A stretch of 64,000 nucleotides of DNA from Metaphire vulgaris (lineage: Eukaryota; Annelida; Clitellata; Crassiclitellata; Megascolecidae): positions 20,030,503 to 20,094,502 of the forward strand of contig CM030836.1 in assembly GCA_018105865.1 (NCBI GenBank). Direction: 5' to 3'. Below, one piece after another: positions 1 to 15,213 of this stretch (positions are counted from its first letter, which is position 1; each line of letters begins with the position of its first letter). A program made the translations under genes and the position numbers. A model generated the notes under the pieces. The model did not search any database and was not told where the DNA came from. It saw nothing but the letters and a program-made list of their open reading frames with translations.

Positions 1-640
1 TACCGGTATTTTCTCACCCAACCCACCATAAGCATGAAAATTTCTGATCCAACCCAACCGATGGGTCGACCCAACCCAAGTTCTGACATCCGGCAATCAG
101 TTTTAAACGTAACAAACAATAAAAATGTAATGTGTGGCAAATTTCCTGTTGGGCAAAAGAGGACAGTTGCAGCACAATTAAAAATTCTACAAAGCCTGGA
201 TCCTGGATCGAAAATCTGTCTGTGAACTGAAATTTCCCAAGACTACAAAATATAAACACTGGTGCAAACCAAAACAAGACCAATTACAAATGCAAAGTAT
301 TTGAGAAGGTTAAAGTTCACACCACCAAAACGTTTTTTATAGAGCTAACCATCCATGTAACAATCATCAGACAAGGTCTTTTTAAACCTACTTTCTGAAA
401 ATTAAAGTCAACAACTGGCAGGTCATATGTGTAATAAATAGATGTATCTGACTGCTGCAAACCAATAACTTTAGGAGATGGGGGGAGTGAAAATAAAAGC
501 AGGAAATTACTAGCATAATGAGTCAGATGGGAAAACCAGACATGGACATGGGGTGGGTCGACCCATGGGTTGGGTTGGATCGGGTCAGAAATCTCCATGT
601 TTATGGTGGGTTGGGTGAGAAAATAAGTCACGGTTTAAGG
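1..640. repeat. Inverted-repeat element with (CCAACC)-rich arms
   Basis: The arm at about 5-80 (ttttctcacccaacccacca and onward, with atgggtcgacccaaccc) reappears reverse-complemented at about 545-635, enclosing some 460 bp of AT-rich DNA. A shorter relative with the same CCCAACCCATGGGTT words lies at 34318-34480 in the second alpha-tubulin intron. This looks like a non-autonomous DNA element or foldback repeat. The left terminus may lie outside the window, so no target duplication could be checked. Confidence 0.45.
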
Positions 641-4229
<3,589 letters not shown>

Positions 4230-4640
4230 TAACACGAACATCGGTCGCTAATAATAACCGCCGCTAACGACCATGGAACCCAACCGTAAGCAACGCCGGA
4301 TGAGCGGGACCGAAGGCCCCATCGCCCGACCGAAGGGTAGGAGCCTCCTAGGACTGCCTTACACGCCCTGACTTTACCCGTTCGAGAAAAATCAAACAAA
4401 CCAGAACGATCGATTCTTTAGATACTCACCTCCTGTTCGTCTAATTAATCGATTTTATGTGAAAACTATATGAAAATTTTGTTTTAAGTTAACGATTCAA
4501 TCGTGAAAACCTCCGTTAGATCCAACGACTTCGACTGAAGAAAGTCGAAGATCTAGGTCGACACGCATGCGCACTGGCAAATGGGTCAACTTATTAGACT
4601 GCCGCACCGCGGCGCTTGGGCGAGTCTCTTTACTCTCTTA
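4230..4640 (-). promoter_or_regulatory. CpG-rich promoter-like island with NRF-1-type site and minus-strand splice donor
   Basis: A GC- and CpG-rich block stands out of AT-rich flanks. CACGCATGCGCA at 4562-4573 matches 11 of 12 positions of the palindromic NRF-1 site, typical of TATA-less housekeeping promoters. On the minus strand, AGGAG followed by GTGAGTATC (intron start at 4429) is a near-perfect splice donor, so a non-coding first exon could run from about 4560 down to 4430. No downstream coding exon could be assigned. The same island holds a 32-codon plus-strand ORF (4273-4371) in a good Kozak context. Confidence 0.4.
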
Positions 4641-5715
4641 TCAAAATATCGATAAATTAAAAGCATATGAACGGTGAAAGATAAAAAAGTATCTTTAAAT
4701 AATTTTTAAAAATAGTAATAAAGTTGCTGAATATATGCTGCTAAAATTTTCATAATGAAGATCAATAACGCATAATAACACAGAATATGCACCAAAAGAA
4801 CAAAATGTTCCTTACTAGATAAGCAAATCTACCACCCACGTAAAAATTGCAGATGATTAAAAATTCCTATTAATAACATTTTTAAAAATCTAAGCACTTT
4901 TGCGACAGAACATCAGAAGATTAATTTCCTGCATTTAGATTTATCATCTCCATAAATCATAAATTTATCACAGAGAAATCGATTTTTAGACAGCTATAGC
5001 TTATAGACGAGACTATAATATTGTTTTAAAAACTTGAGTGTATCGCCGATGTCATCTGATTACTGTAAGCGTGATGATTAACGTCCCGGGTGACATATCA
5101 TGCATGTCATGTCACAGACTATAACATGACATGTGCATGTCACACACAAACACACACACACACACACACAGAGGTCGGGATAAATTTATCAATATCTGCT
5201 TCGGTTCGAGGTTGAAAAACGAGTTTATCCTGACAATCGAACATATCTAGACCTCGCTTGCATCTGCTGTGATCTAGATCGCGGACGAGAGCTTCACTGG
5301 ACGCGAATTTATTCTCGCCAGACACGCAAACACGCTTCAGCACGTCAAGAATGCATCGACACTAAACACAAACACACACATAGACACACACACACACACA
5401 CACACACAGCATTTGTCCTACGCAAACTGGGCTCCAGTGCACCGGTCTGCACGCACGGCCATTATACGCGCCGTATTTTTAGTTTACAATCCTTCAATAG
5501 TGGGAACTTATTGTTGAGTGTTGACCTTCGCACGCACGCGGATGTATGCATGTCTGTGCGCCGGCGGGCGCGTTTTTCCCCCCATTCGGGCTGACCTGCA
5601 AGGCTGCAACCCACAATGGACTATTGATGAAAATAACACGGCCGGCTTTGTGCGCGGACCGTGTATGATCGATCGTGACAGAATTTTTACGCGTCCGTAT
5701 GCGTATATGTGGAAC
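4641..5715. other. No recognised gene; two (CA)n microsatellites
   Basis: (CA)n tracts lie at about 5143-5170 and 5376-5407. The segment at 5180-5350 is CpG-richer but contains no frame that I recognise. Confidence 0.45.
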
Positions 5716-6083
5716 CAGTGTTTATTCTAGGCCCTTGGGGGGGGGGGGATTTCCCCCTCCCAAAGTTTGAAAATCCCCCAATTTCTATATGTTGCATTGG
5801 GGGATGGAAATCTCCCCCAAAAGTGTGACGAGAATGGGGGGTTTTATTTTGGAGACGGGAAAAAGAGAAGGATATGACCATAATTATGACCATATAGAAG
5901 AGTATTTGAAAGAAAAGGAAGGATGTGATGAACTTTTTTTGCTCGTCACCACATTCGAGAACAAATTTATAACAGGATGACCTTTTTTTGCTCGTCAAGG
6001 TTTTTGGGCAGACGAACAAACCTTCTTTCCCCCCCCAAACATTTCAACCCCCCCCCATGTCAAGGTGGCTAGAATAAACACTG
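5716..6083. mobile_element. hAT-like MITE with exact 8-bp target duplication
   Basis: The ends are CAGTGTTTATTCTAG and its reverse complement CTAGAATAAACACTG. The element is flanked by TGTGGAAC at 5708-5715 and TGTGGAAC at 6084-6091, an exact 8-bp duplication as made by hAT transposases. G and C homopolymer stretches follow each terminus. Two copies of the internal word TTTTTTTGCTCGTCA lie at 5934 and 5983. Confidence 0.88.
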
Positions 6084-6173
6084 TGTGGAACAGGAGTTCG
6101 GTTCGCCGTTCTTTGGTGCGTACGTCGATGATTATTACTGTACATGCCGTGCTGCTACTGCTACTACTACCAC

Positions 6174-6352
6174 CAGGGGCGTAGCCAGGAATTTGATTTG
6201 GGAGGGTATAAATCTTAACTATAAACCACATAAACCATATAAACCACGCATAACCACATGTAAATCACATACAAAAACTTTAAGGTAGACTGATTTTGGG
6301 GGTATATATACCGATATAGCCTATAGGGGCCTACCCCGTCGCTACGCCCCTG
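6174..6352. mobile_element. hAT-like MITE, CAGGGGCGTAGC family
   Basis: Starts CAGGGGCGTAGCCAGG and ends GTCGCTACGCCCCTG. The interior (AAGGTAGACTGATTTTGGGG and TAAACCACATAAACC words) is shared with the copies at 15998, 39184 and 53194. The flanks actaccac and actactgc agree at six of eight positions but lie in an ACT microsatellite, so the duplication is only suggestive. Confidence 0.8.
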
Positions 6353-6365
6353 ACTACTGCTGCTG

Positions 6366-6437
<72 letters not shown>
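6353..6437. repeat. (ACT)n microsatellite
   Basis: Nearly pure ACT/CTA trinucleotide tract abutting the right end of the preceding MITE. Confidence 0.95.
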
Positions 6438-6438
<1 letters not shown>

Positions 6439-7375
6439 ACGCTTCAAGGCAATACAACCAAAGGTCAACGCTTCTACGACTTGCATAACAAGTCTTGTTT
6501 GCGCTGCAGAGCTCGATTTTCTGGACCGTTCACTTCCAGTCCCTCTCTGTGTACGCGTCTTTGTCCCCTTGCCTGTTCGTGCCGCCGACGTGGCAACGCG
6601 CGGCGACGACCTTGTTCGGCGCTATTTGCGTTTATTTTCGTCCCGCATCACTCATTATGCGCTATGTAACCTAAGTTAGATTTTTTAAAAAGAGTGCTGC
6701 TGTATGAAGAAGAAGAAGACAGACCACCGCTCCTGATCACCGCCCGAAGTAAGGCGAGCACCGACCGGTACTATAGAGCTAGGCCTGATAATTATAGCAG
6801 ACCGTGCAAGGATTTAAAAATACTGTACCCGTCGGTTATATTGATTAATCGGGTACGACGGGGCAGTGGTAACCAGGGGCAGATACACTGTAGCTGCCGG
6901 TGCAGCGCGCCGCATCTCCGGTTGCCCTAATGCAGTGGTGGAGTTGTGAAATTTGAGCTGGTGGGGTGGGGTTGGGGTGGGGGTGGGGTGGGGTTGAGGA
7001 CTGAAATTCGATGAATGACAGAAACTGCATGTACCCGATATGGGATTTTTGGGAGGGTTGCAAAGTTAGGTGGGGGAGGGGGGTTCAACCCCCCAACTCT
7101 CCCCCCCCGGCAACTCCAACCCTGCCCTAATGCAACACGTTGTCGAGCTAAGGAACCTATAGTCTTTCTGTTTCCTTCACAGGGCTGCAAAAAAGTTGAT
7201 TTAATTGAAAAGCTAGGGTTTTTAAACCTAAAACACCGAACAAGTCGATTCGAATTCTAGGTTTGTTTGCTTTTAAGTCAAAGTATGAAATATCTAACCC
7301 TTGAGGATTTTACATTCTTACTCTCTGCAAACAGCAGACCACAGATTTGACAAGATAATAAATAAGGATTTGTGG
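6438..7375. other. No recognised gene
   Basis: Moderately GC-rich DNA with G-rich/C-rich stretches at about 6958-7000 and 7070-7120. No domain or reliable exon was recognised. Confidence 0.4.
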
Positions 7376-7557
7376 CAGTGGCGGCTCCAGGATTTGGCAA
7401 GTGGGAAGAGGGCGTTGGGGTGGTAACTTCTAATCATGGGGGGCCAACCAATTGTTGTTAGGTATGTAGTATTAAGTATAGGGTCCCAACAGGGGGAAGG
7501 CCACTGGGTGACCAGGCACTCAATACGGGGCACGGGACCCCTGTGGAGCCGCCACTG
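7376..7557. mobile_element. hAT-like MITE, CAGTGGCGGCTCCAGG family
   Basis: Ends CAGTGGCGGCTCCAGG and TGTGGAGCCGCCACTG are inverted copies. Flanks atttgtgg (7368-7375) and gtttgtgg (7558-7565) match at 7 of 8 positions. Other copies with the same ends lie at 9159, 22448, 28141 and 58766. Confidence 0.88.
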
Positions 7558-8310
7558 GTTTGTGGGTGTTGCCATGCCAAACATTAAACACCTAAAAGAA
7601 AAATTGTATGTATAAAAAACCTAGGGGTTTTCCAGCCCTGGTCCTTCCTCGTTATTTTACGCGATTTAATTGCTGATAATAAAAATATTCTGATTAAAAA
7701 TTGCGTCGTATTTGCATAAACTGCATAAAAATCATCGAAAATAATTTTTGGGGTTGTTGTCATGGGCCTTTGTCTTACGGCACAGGCCCAAGACAAGCAC
7801 AGTTTAATTAAAATGTACCGCGCGAACTCGTTTAGCAGCCATCGCTTGTCGACTAGTCTAATTATATACCTGCTGTTGTTTTTAAACGCTATTTAGGCGC
7901 CCGCCAGGTTTTTTTGCTGTTGGAATTTAGGCCTAATATCACACAAGCTTGCGTGTTATTATTATTCTTGTTGCGAAATTAACCAAGGGCCAGGGCCTGT
8001 GAGTGTGACCTGTAACTTAGTAAGTTTGCAAATAAGTAAAATCTAGTGAATTTCTACAGCGCTTTCTTAGCAGGGTATACCGTACAGTTTATAGACAAAA
8101 TCCAAGACAAAATCAAACGGATAAAAATTCGAACACACGCGTCTAGTCTGCGTCACTGCTTCCCACGCTTTCCATCTGCGTCACTGCTTCGCGCTTGGAA
8201 GGCATAGCTGCAGGGCGTTGCACGAAAACCAGACTAGATAGCGGTTGATTCAAGAAGGCCGACGTTGTAAAGTATAATTAATCTGTAACTGTTTTTGTAG
8301 CAGAACGGAC
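7558..8310. other. No recognised gene
   Basis: Unique-looking DNA. A short imperfect duplication of ctgcgtcactgcttc occurs at about 8149-8190. Confidence 0.4.
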
Positions 8311-8514
8311 CAGTGGCGTAGCCACAGGAGGGTTTGGGGAGTTAAACCCCTCCCTTGGACGGCGAAAAATTTTTTTGATGTATTCCCATGCAATTTTTAT
8401 TTTTTAGGCGATTTTTGGCGATTTTGGAGTGAAAATCCCCCCTTGGCGGTCATCGACGAATTTTTTTTCAAACCCCCCTTTCGGAAATTCTGGCTACGCC
8501 ACTGGAACGGACTA
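8311..8514. mobile_element. hAT-like MITE, CAGTGGCGTAGCC family
   Basis: Ends CAGTGGCGTAGCCA and TGGCTACGCCACTG. Flanked by an exact 8-bp duplication GAACGGAC at 8303-8310 and 8515-8522. Confidence 0.92.
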
Positions 8515-8727
8515 TGTACGGAGTGCAGACAGCAGTTGACCTTTCGTGCAAAAATAACGAGGAAGACAAGGGAGAAAAGGCTCTCTTGGCCAAGTTGGCC
8601 AGTGTCACATTCGAAGGACATCCAGTCAATAACTTGCAATAAGTAAATAAAGAGGAAGAAAAACTACTGGTGCGCAAACTCCCAGGTGCGCAAACTACTG
8701 GTGCGCATACTATGCAATACCATTTTA

Positions 8728-8822
8728 TGTTAGGCTAAGCGCCTAAAAATGAGCAGCTACTGCAGTGCTGCTTTCCAAAGCGCTATATGAATCCACGAGA
8801 TTTTACTTACTTACTTCCGTAT
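8728..8822 (+). mobile_element. SINE-like retroposon 3' part with (ACTT)n tail
   Basis: The block AAGCGCCTAAAAATGAGCAG, then CTACTG, GTGCTGCTTTCC, AAAGCGCTATATGAATCCA and an ACTT-repeat tail also occurs at 54887-54985 and 63392-63494. A conserved body plus a short tandem tail is typical of SINEs or LINE 3' ends. The 5' limit is uncertain. Confidence 0.75.
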
Positions 8823-9158
8823 CTATTAGAACAAGTAGTTCAACATAATTATATCAGGATAGGTATACTCTACCGATTCACCGAACAACGCAAAAAGCAT
8901 TATTATTTATTTAACCATCAGCGAACCATGAAACAGGCTTCCCTGACGCAAGGTCTTGTTTTGTGTTGACATCGATTTATGGAAGACCTTGGCCTGCAAA
9001 ATGCGCGACCGTAAAACACGGCCTATTTTAAACATCAATTGCCATGGTCTGTAGGGGATAGCCTGATGGATAGACACTGGGGTGTTTCATGTTATCAAAC
9101 CGCAGCACGGATGGTCGGGACTCCAATTTTAGACCCTCTATGAGTTCGATACCCGAAC

Positions 9159-9351
9159 CAGTGGCGGCTCCAGTGTTTGGCAAGTGAGGGGGCGTTGGGG
9201 TGGCAAGTTTTATGCATGGCGCCAACTATTTCTCATAAATCAGCGCTTACAGAAAGAAGAATATCACCATCGATGGTGGGGGAGGGGTGGCTGGGGCAAG
9301 GCATTCATTAGGGGGTACGGGTCTCCGGGCCCCCATGTGGAGCTGTCTCCG
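9159..9351. mobile_element. Diverged hAT-like MITE, CAGTGGCGGCTCC family
   Basis: Starts CAGTGGCGGCTCCAG, and the right end (tggagctgtctccg) is decayed. Flanks acccgaac (9151-9158) and accagaac (9352-9359) match at 7 of 8. The interior shares GGGGCGTTGGGGTGGCAA with sister copies. Confidence 0.75.
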
Positions 9352-9376
9352 ACCAGAACATTCACATGTCTGCAAA

Positions 9377-9398
9377 ATCATCATCATCATCATCATCG

Positions 9399-9430
<32 letters not shown>

Positions 9431-9480
9431 GTCATCGTCATCATCATCGTCGTCGTTGTCGTCGTCGTCATCATCATCAA
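9377..9480. repeat. (ATC)n / (GTC)n microsatellite
   Basis: Trinucleotide tract with ATC units and interspersed CGT variants. Confidence 0.95.
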
Positions 9481-9989
9481 AGTGATATATAACTGAAGAG
9501 TGTTGTTTTAGATTGTCTTATTAAAAAAAATTGAATTTATGAGCAAACTAATATTTTGTGATCTGCTGCTTAGACGCCGATTTACATCTCGCTAATCGTA
9601 TTTCCAAAAACACAGCGTCAACACCCCGACCCCTACTCCCCACCGCACGCCTCACTGACTTAAATAACTTCAAAACCTCTTATATTGAACCCCATAGGTA
9701 GGCGGAGCCTACAGGCTGGCTGCTTGCCTCGCTGTCAAACGCCGTTGTCAGACAAACGAAAACCAGATTAATGGCGCCAAAATTAGTAACAAGTGGCCCA
9801 TCCTCAGTTGTACTTGAACCGAGACCCCCTCCCCTCCCAGTGAAAAAAAACCTGGGCGGGAAGGAAGTCACTTAATCTTAGACGAACGAATTGAACTGTT
9901 TTCTGCTTTGACGGTCCAATAAATACTGAAGAGGCGCGTCCGTCAAATCGACGGCCATCTCTGCCTCCTGCCCTCCACCGAGTCAGACA
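9481..9989. other. No recognised gene
   Basis: Nothing recognisable beyond unique-looking DNA with a G-run near 9830-9860. Confidence 0.4.
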
Positions 9990-10045
9990 CCGGGGTCAAG
10001 GTCAAGGTCGTTGCTATGGTGACGACGACGTAATCGTCACGTGGT
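9990..10045. promoter_or_regulatory. Regulatory cluster: AAGGTCA half-sites, RFX X-box, CACGTG E-box
   Basis: TCAAGGTCAAGGTC at 9996-10009 holds two extended nuclear-receptor half-sites (ERR/SF-1 type). GTTGCTATGGTGAC at 10010-10023 fits the RFX X-box (GTTRCY, two bases, RGYRAC). TCACGTGG at 10037-10044 is an E-box. Three unrelated known motifs within 50 bp suggest an enhancer or promoter. No linked coding exon was identified. Confidence 0.45.
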
Positions 10046-10654
10046 CGGCGTTTGCTGTATAGTCGCTTTTTAACGACACTGCGCTGAGCGATGCTGAAAA
10101 TGCTCGTGTTGTTAGATTTATACGCCTCTTAATTTATGTTTTTATATATTTATTTATTTATTTATTTATTCGCGCGTTAAAATTTATTTATGCTTTTAAT
10201 ATAGATCGTGGCAGTGTAGGCCTGTCTGTCCGTCTGTTAATGTTCTTTTTTATTCATGGCAAATAAAAACTAGGTTAATGGCTGCTCTGTGATCGAGTCC
10301 TTCGAGCTGTAGAAAACATAATAATAGAGGAGACGGAGAAGAAGGAGACGGAGGAGAAGGAGGTGGTGGTGGATCAGGAGAGGAGAAAGAGAAAGAGAAG
10401 GAGGCGGAGATTACTGTGTTTGATTGAAATCATATGTGGGGTGGGGGTGGGGTGGGGGGAGGGGGAATCCAAAGTGGACCAAGTTTCCCCGTTTACGCGC
10501 ACAGCTAAGCGCCCACTAGGAAATTAACAACAGAAAAGAGTGGAAATCTTCCGACAAACAACAACCCTCGAAAACACGCGCCAGGGATAAAGGGATAAAG
10601 GACTGGCGAAGGATCAAAACAGAGGCACAGGCAACGATACAGGCAGACTGACGT

Positions 10655-10657
10655 GTT

Positions 10658-10724
<67 letters not shown>

Positions 10725-11045
10725 GAGAGAGGAGAGGAGAGACGAACAGAGAGACAGGCAGACAGAGGAGAGGACAGAAGAGGGGAGGAGAGGAGAGAGA
10801 AGAGAGGAAAGAGTGAGAGAGAGACAGACAGACAGAGAGGAGAGGAGAGGAGAGACGAACAGAGAGACAGGCAGACAGAGGAGAGGACAGAAGATGGGAG
10901 GAGAGGAGAGAGAAGAAGAGAGGAAAGAGAGAGACAGACAGACAGAGAGGAGAGGAGATACGAACAGAGAGACAGGCAGACAGAGGAGAGAGAAGAGGAG
11001 AGGAAAGAGAGAGGGAGAGAGGAGAGAGAGGGAGAGAGAGAGAGT
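10655..11045. repeat. Homopurine (GA)-rich tract with an internal minisatellite of about 114 bp
   Basis: After a (GT)n run at 10655-10679 the plus strand is almost purely purine (plus C in ACAG units) for about 365 bp. The motif cgaacagagagacaggcaga recurs at about 10742, 10856 and 10959, so the tract evolved by duplication of a unit of roughly 105-114 bp. Long open frames across it on both strands are artefacts. Confidence 0.9.
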
Positions 11046-11729
11046 ATTCATAAATTTTTAAACACTTCTGTTAAAGTTCGTTTTGAAACTTCACCTTGTG
11101 GCCATTCAAGATGCCGCCCCAAAAATGTCAGTCATCATCGTTGTCACCGGACGGCATGACAACCAATGCAAAGAAGTTATACAAGACCGCATAAGCAGCT
11201 GCAGAATAATCGCCCCTGGTGGTCACGTATTTCGACCATCCACGGGATTTTCCTTCGCATGCGTGACGCACTGTTGATTAAGAGCACGTCCTCTAAAAGT
11301 CTCCAGTAAGCGTCCAAATGTCAAGGTTTTTAATTAGGGAGAGACGTTTTATTTAGTCATTTTTGGCCAAAAGTAATTAACAAGAGAATTCTGCATTTTA
11401 CGTCGACTGAAATAATTGCTTCGCGTGACCTTCTCAGGTTTCGCTACTGTCAAGGTCATTAGAAATGACGTCACGTTTTTGCGCATGAGACAGAATGACG
11501 AACAGCTATAAACACACTCCAAAGTCGACTCTTTCGCTATACTGATAACGACATTGCAAGACATTTTTCTGTTCATTAATAGACGGTGTAGGGTTAAATT
11601 TTTTTTAAACAGTGTTCTACAATCTTTGAAAACAAGTCTACAGTCTCTACAAGGTTATTTTTGTAAAAAAATATCTGCCATTTCTTTCATGTCGAATTTT
11701 ACTTTATTTAAGATGCCAAATGGTGAAAT
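11046..11729. other. No recognised gene; TCAAGGTCA and TGACGTCA motifs
   Basis: A TCAAGGTCA extended half-site (about 11450-11458) and a perfect CRE TGACGTCA (about 11466-11473) lie about 10 bp apart. No exon was recognised. Confidence 0.35.
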
Positions 11730-11762
11730 TTATTATTATTATTATTATTATTAATATTATTA

Positions 11763-11798
<36 letters not shown>

Positions 11799-11799
11799 T
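11730..11799. repeat. (ATT)n microsatellite
   Basis: ATT trinucleotide tract with two small interruptions. Confidence 0.95.
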
Positions 11800-12309
11800 T
11801 ATGATTTAATGAATTAGAATATCTTATTTGTGTTTTTTCATATTCATGTTCATTTGTGTGTGTTTGTATTTGAGATTGTAATAAACCGTTTCTTCTTAAA
11901 ATTTAATCGTTTCAAAACATTGGGCTAAATAAGTTAAAAATATATTCGATTAATCATTTCTTTATGACAGTGATAATTATTATTAATGTATATCCTAGAA
12001 ATGGGTCATCTCGACTCATCTGAATCAGACTGAATGCAGCTGACAATGTCCTTAAAAATTCGTCTATGACAAAGGCCATAACGAGGCCAGATACTATGCC
12101 TAATGTTTTCGAGTCAACGGAGTCACGTGACTATAGAGGATAAGGCGTTTCGATTGTATTAAGATCGATAACGCAGCGATAAGAGTTTTTCAAAATCGTA
12201 TTCTCAATCGTCTTATCTTTCTGATATAAATCTTGTTTGAAACTAGGAACGACACAGCCCCAAAAACCGACCAAACGGCATTGAAGTACGGTTTTGCTTG
12301 ATACATGTA
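11800..12309. other. No recognised gene
   Basis: AT-rich DNA without recognisable features. Confidence 0.4.
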
Positions 12310-12812
12310 TAGGTGGCGTAGCCAGGGTTTGAGAATAGGGGGCACCGCACCAAGGATTCCACGGAACGACATTTCCAGTTTCACCCGGGTGGTGTGGGTG
12401 GGCGGGGGCTTGAGGGAGCGTGGCGAGCTCCCTCAAGCCGAAAAATGTTAGGATAATATTATTATGCTCAAATCCTGAAATTTTTTGCATAGTTTCCAGA
12501 CTGTCTATACAACAGCGTATATTGGCACCCCCACCCAACCCACCCCAAATGAAAAAATGTTTTCGATGTAGAAATCCTACAGATATTTTGTAGTAATTTA
12601 TCACCGAGCGACCATGAGCTAGCTGCTATAGCAACTACGTGTAGGGCCTATCGATTCTGCCGACAATCGACCCCCTCATCATTAATCCCCGCCCCGAAAA
12701 AAATCCTCATTGTTTTTGCGCAAATCTCACGACTGATCGCAGCCCGAATAGGGGCACCACCCCCCGCCCGCCCCGCCTCACCCTCCCCGATTCCCCTCGT
12801 GGCCACGCCAAT
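12310..12812. mobile_element. Possible decayed MITE block
   Basis: Starts GGTGGCGTAGCCAGGG and ends in GTGGCCACGCCAAT, resembling the GTGGCGTAGCC family, but the span is long, the interior is C-rich and the flanking octamers do not match. It may be two degraded elements. Confidence 0.35.
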
Positions 12813-12949
12813 CTTGCAGATAAAGCAACACGACAGACACTGGAAACTCAGAAGATGAGAACAGTTCCCCACACCACTACCACTCCACTCCCCTTCCCAC
12901 CCCCCTCCATTCTCCTTCGGAGAGCAATTAATTTCGTCAAAACAAGTAA

Positions 12950-12952
12950 GCG

Positions 12953-12990
<38 letters not shown>

Positions 12991-13160
12991 CGTTACGTCA
13001 GTTATTTACGGCGATGACGTAGTTGGTGCGCTATTTTTAACGGACCGGTTTTCTAAAAAATGACGTCAATTTTCGCCGCCGCCGCCGCTCCGAAGATATT
13101 ATATATCGCGCCGCGCCGTGGAACAAAGGCCGCCCCGTATACATAGACAGTGGTGGGTAG
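12950..13160 (+). promoter_or_regulatory. CRE-rich promoter-like block with (CCG)n and TATA-like element
   Basis: A (CCG)n run (12953-12989) is followed by TTACGTCA (12993-13000), TGACGTAG (13015-13022) and a perfect palindromic CRE TGACGTCA (13061-13068), then TATTATATAT (13097-13106). The order of CREs then TATA suggests plus-strand transcription from about 13130. Downstream sequence is CpG-rich to about 13260, but no coding exon was recognised. CREB/ATF binding is the expected regulation. Confidence 0.45.
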
Positions 13161-14809
13161 GAAGGCGGCAGGAAAGCGACAAACGAACGGGCGGACGTGC
13201 CGGCTCTCACGCAGACGGGGCGCGCGCAAGACATCGCCACAATTTTTTTTAAACGTCAGCTCTCAAAGGCCTCAATGGAGCGGAGTGGGTGGGGGTGGGG
13301 GGATAGAGGGAGGGGTGGTTGGAGGTGGGGTGCTTGGTCTAGAAGGCAGGTGCAGCGATGTCGTAATGGAAGCCGGCTGCTGTCTGAATGTGAAACGGAT
13401 TTTTTCACTTTTCGGAGATCTCTCTGTTCGGAGAAATTTCATTACATGTAGAAATCCAGATGAAAGATGAGACGCCATTTGAAGCGCTGACCAGAAGAAG
13501 ATTCCCGGTACAGCCTGACAAGCGAAAATCTTTTTTACTGTGGCGATCACAACAACTACATGATTATGATTATGATGATTATGACGACGACGACGACGAC
13601 GATGATGATGATGATGAGTGTTGCACAGCAACGACTTAAAATTGCAATCATGACTATGCTACATCGCTGTACGAGTCACTATAAAGATACGTAACTATTC
13701 TGTTTGCAGTATGTCGTTGTCATCATTAGCACCTCATCGTCGTCGTCGTCATCATCGTCATCATCATCATCATCATCATCAATAGCGCCTTCAGCCTGAT
13801 CAGTTTTCAGCGCATGAAAGATAGATCGCGAGATGTCGCTTGCTGTTTTTCGCGGTTTGTCCTATTTCAGGATCAGTCTTTTTTGTAATGGAGAATTATT
13901 GCCGAAGAAGCCATCTTGTTTGTCTGAGCGGCTGAAATGACTTCGATGAATGGCTGTTTTCGTTTTTCGTTTGTGCCAAACGATTTATCTATAGGCAAGC
14001 CATGCAGTCAGTCTAAGAAAAACGGACAAGGAAGGGTGTGGCGAAGTGATGAAATTAATTTCCCCGTAAAAAAGTTTCTTCTCCTTTATCCACCCCACCC
14101 CACTATCTCATGACAGAAGAATATTCCAAACAAACGCGCCTGCATATGAAAGAAAAATATCATAGCTATAAATTTTATAATAACGTGTCATTTCAAGTGG
14201 TTTAGAAGGCTACAGTACGTTGCAGCCACTATAATAATACCCTCAACATTTGATAACCCAATTTTTCTAGTAGATAATTATCTTTGAATCCATTTATTAA
14301 TGATTTTTTAAATCAATTTTTGCGCGTCAAAACGAAATGGCCTCACCCAACTTCCGTACTTAGGACGTACGTATCTTCCCTCTTGACATTAGTGGAAAAT
14401 TTAGAATATATGTCTCAAATGCTTTCAATGGCAAGCAAAGGGTTAACGTATCACAATTAGATACCAAGGACTTAAAAAAGGAGCACTTTTACAGGACTGG
14501 AAATAATTAACACGTACTGTAATTAATCGAGATAGGCATACAGTCAAGCCTGTCTAGTGTCATATACACGTAGCTGAAATTGAAGCTCTTTTTTTTATTA
14601 CCGGCTACCTTTATGCATGCCTTATACGTTTTTATCGGCACATGATAGGCCCGACATTGCACTGCACTGTACCATGCAGGTAGGCAGGCAGGCAACCTAA
14701 GAGCGTGTGAAAGTCACCTTCGGTGTTGGCTTTTAAACGATACAAACGATAAAAATTCTGCCACCAAAAAAGCAACCTACTTTCTGGAACCAAGCGTCTG
14801 AAAATTGTG

Positions 14810-14812
<3 letters not shown>
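13161..14812. other. No recognised gene; ATG/ATC microsatellites
   Basis: Contains a short ATG/ACG tract at about 13561-13617 and a GTC/ATC tract at 13738-13782. The remainder is AT-rich without recognisable exons. GACAAGCGAAAATC at about 13517 resembles the internal word of the MITE families. Confidence 0.4.

Positions 14813-14860
<48 letters not shown>
14813..14860. repeat. (AT)n microsatellite
   Basis: Uninterrupted AT tract. Confidence 0.95.
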
Positions 14861-14864
<4 letters not shown>

Positions 14865-15019
14865 GTGTTATCACTGCATTTTTTTGACTGTAACCGATAT
14901 CGGCGGGACTTGGCTAATATAAATCTATCGATCGTCGCACCAGAGAAGAAATTGACAGAATTTTTTCCAAAATATGTAAACTTTCAGCAAACTGAAGCGA
15001 AGGAGCGAGGTATTATTCT

Positions 15020-15213
<194 letters not shown>

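Noticed and set aside
10614..11159. Arg/Glu-rich and Leu/Ser-rich frames of 145-168 codons
   Set aside because: Products of the GA-rich minisatellite, with no unique coding sequence.
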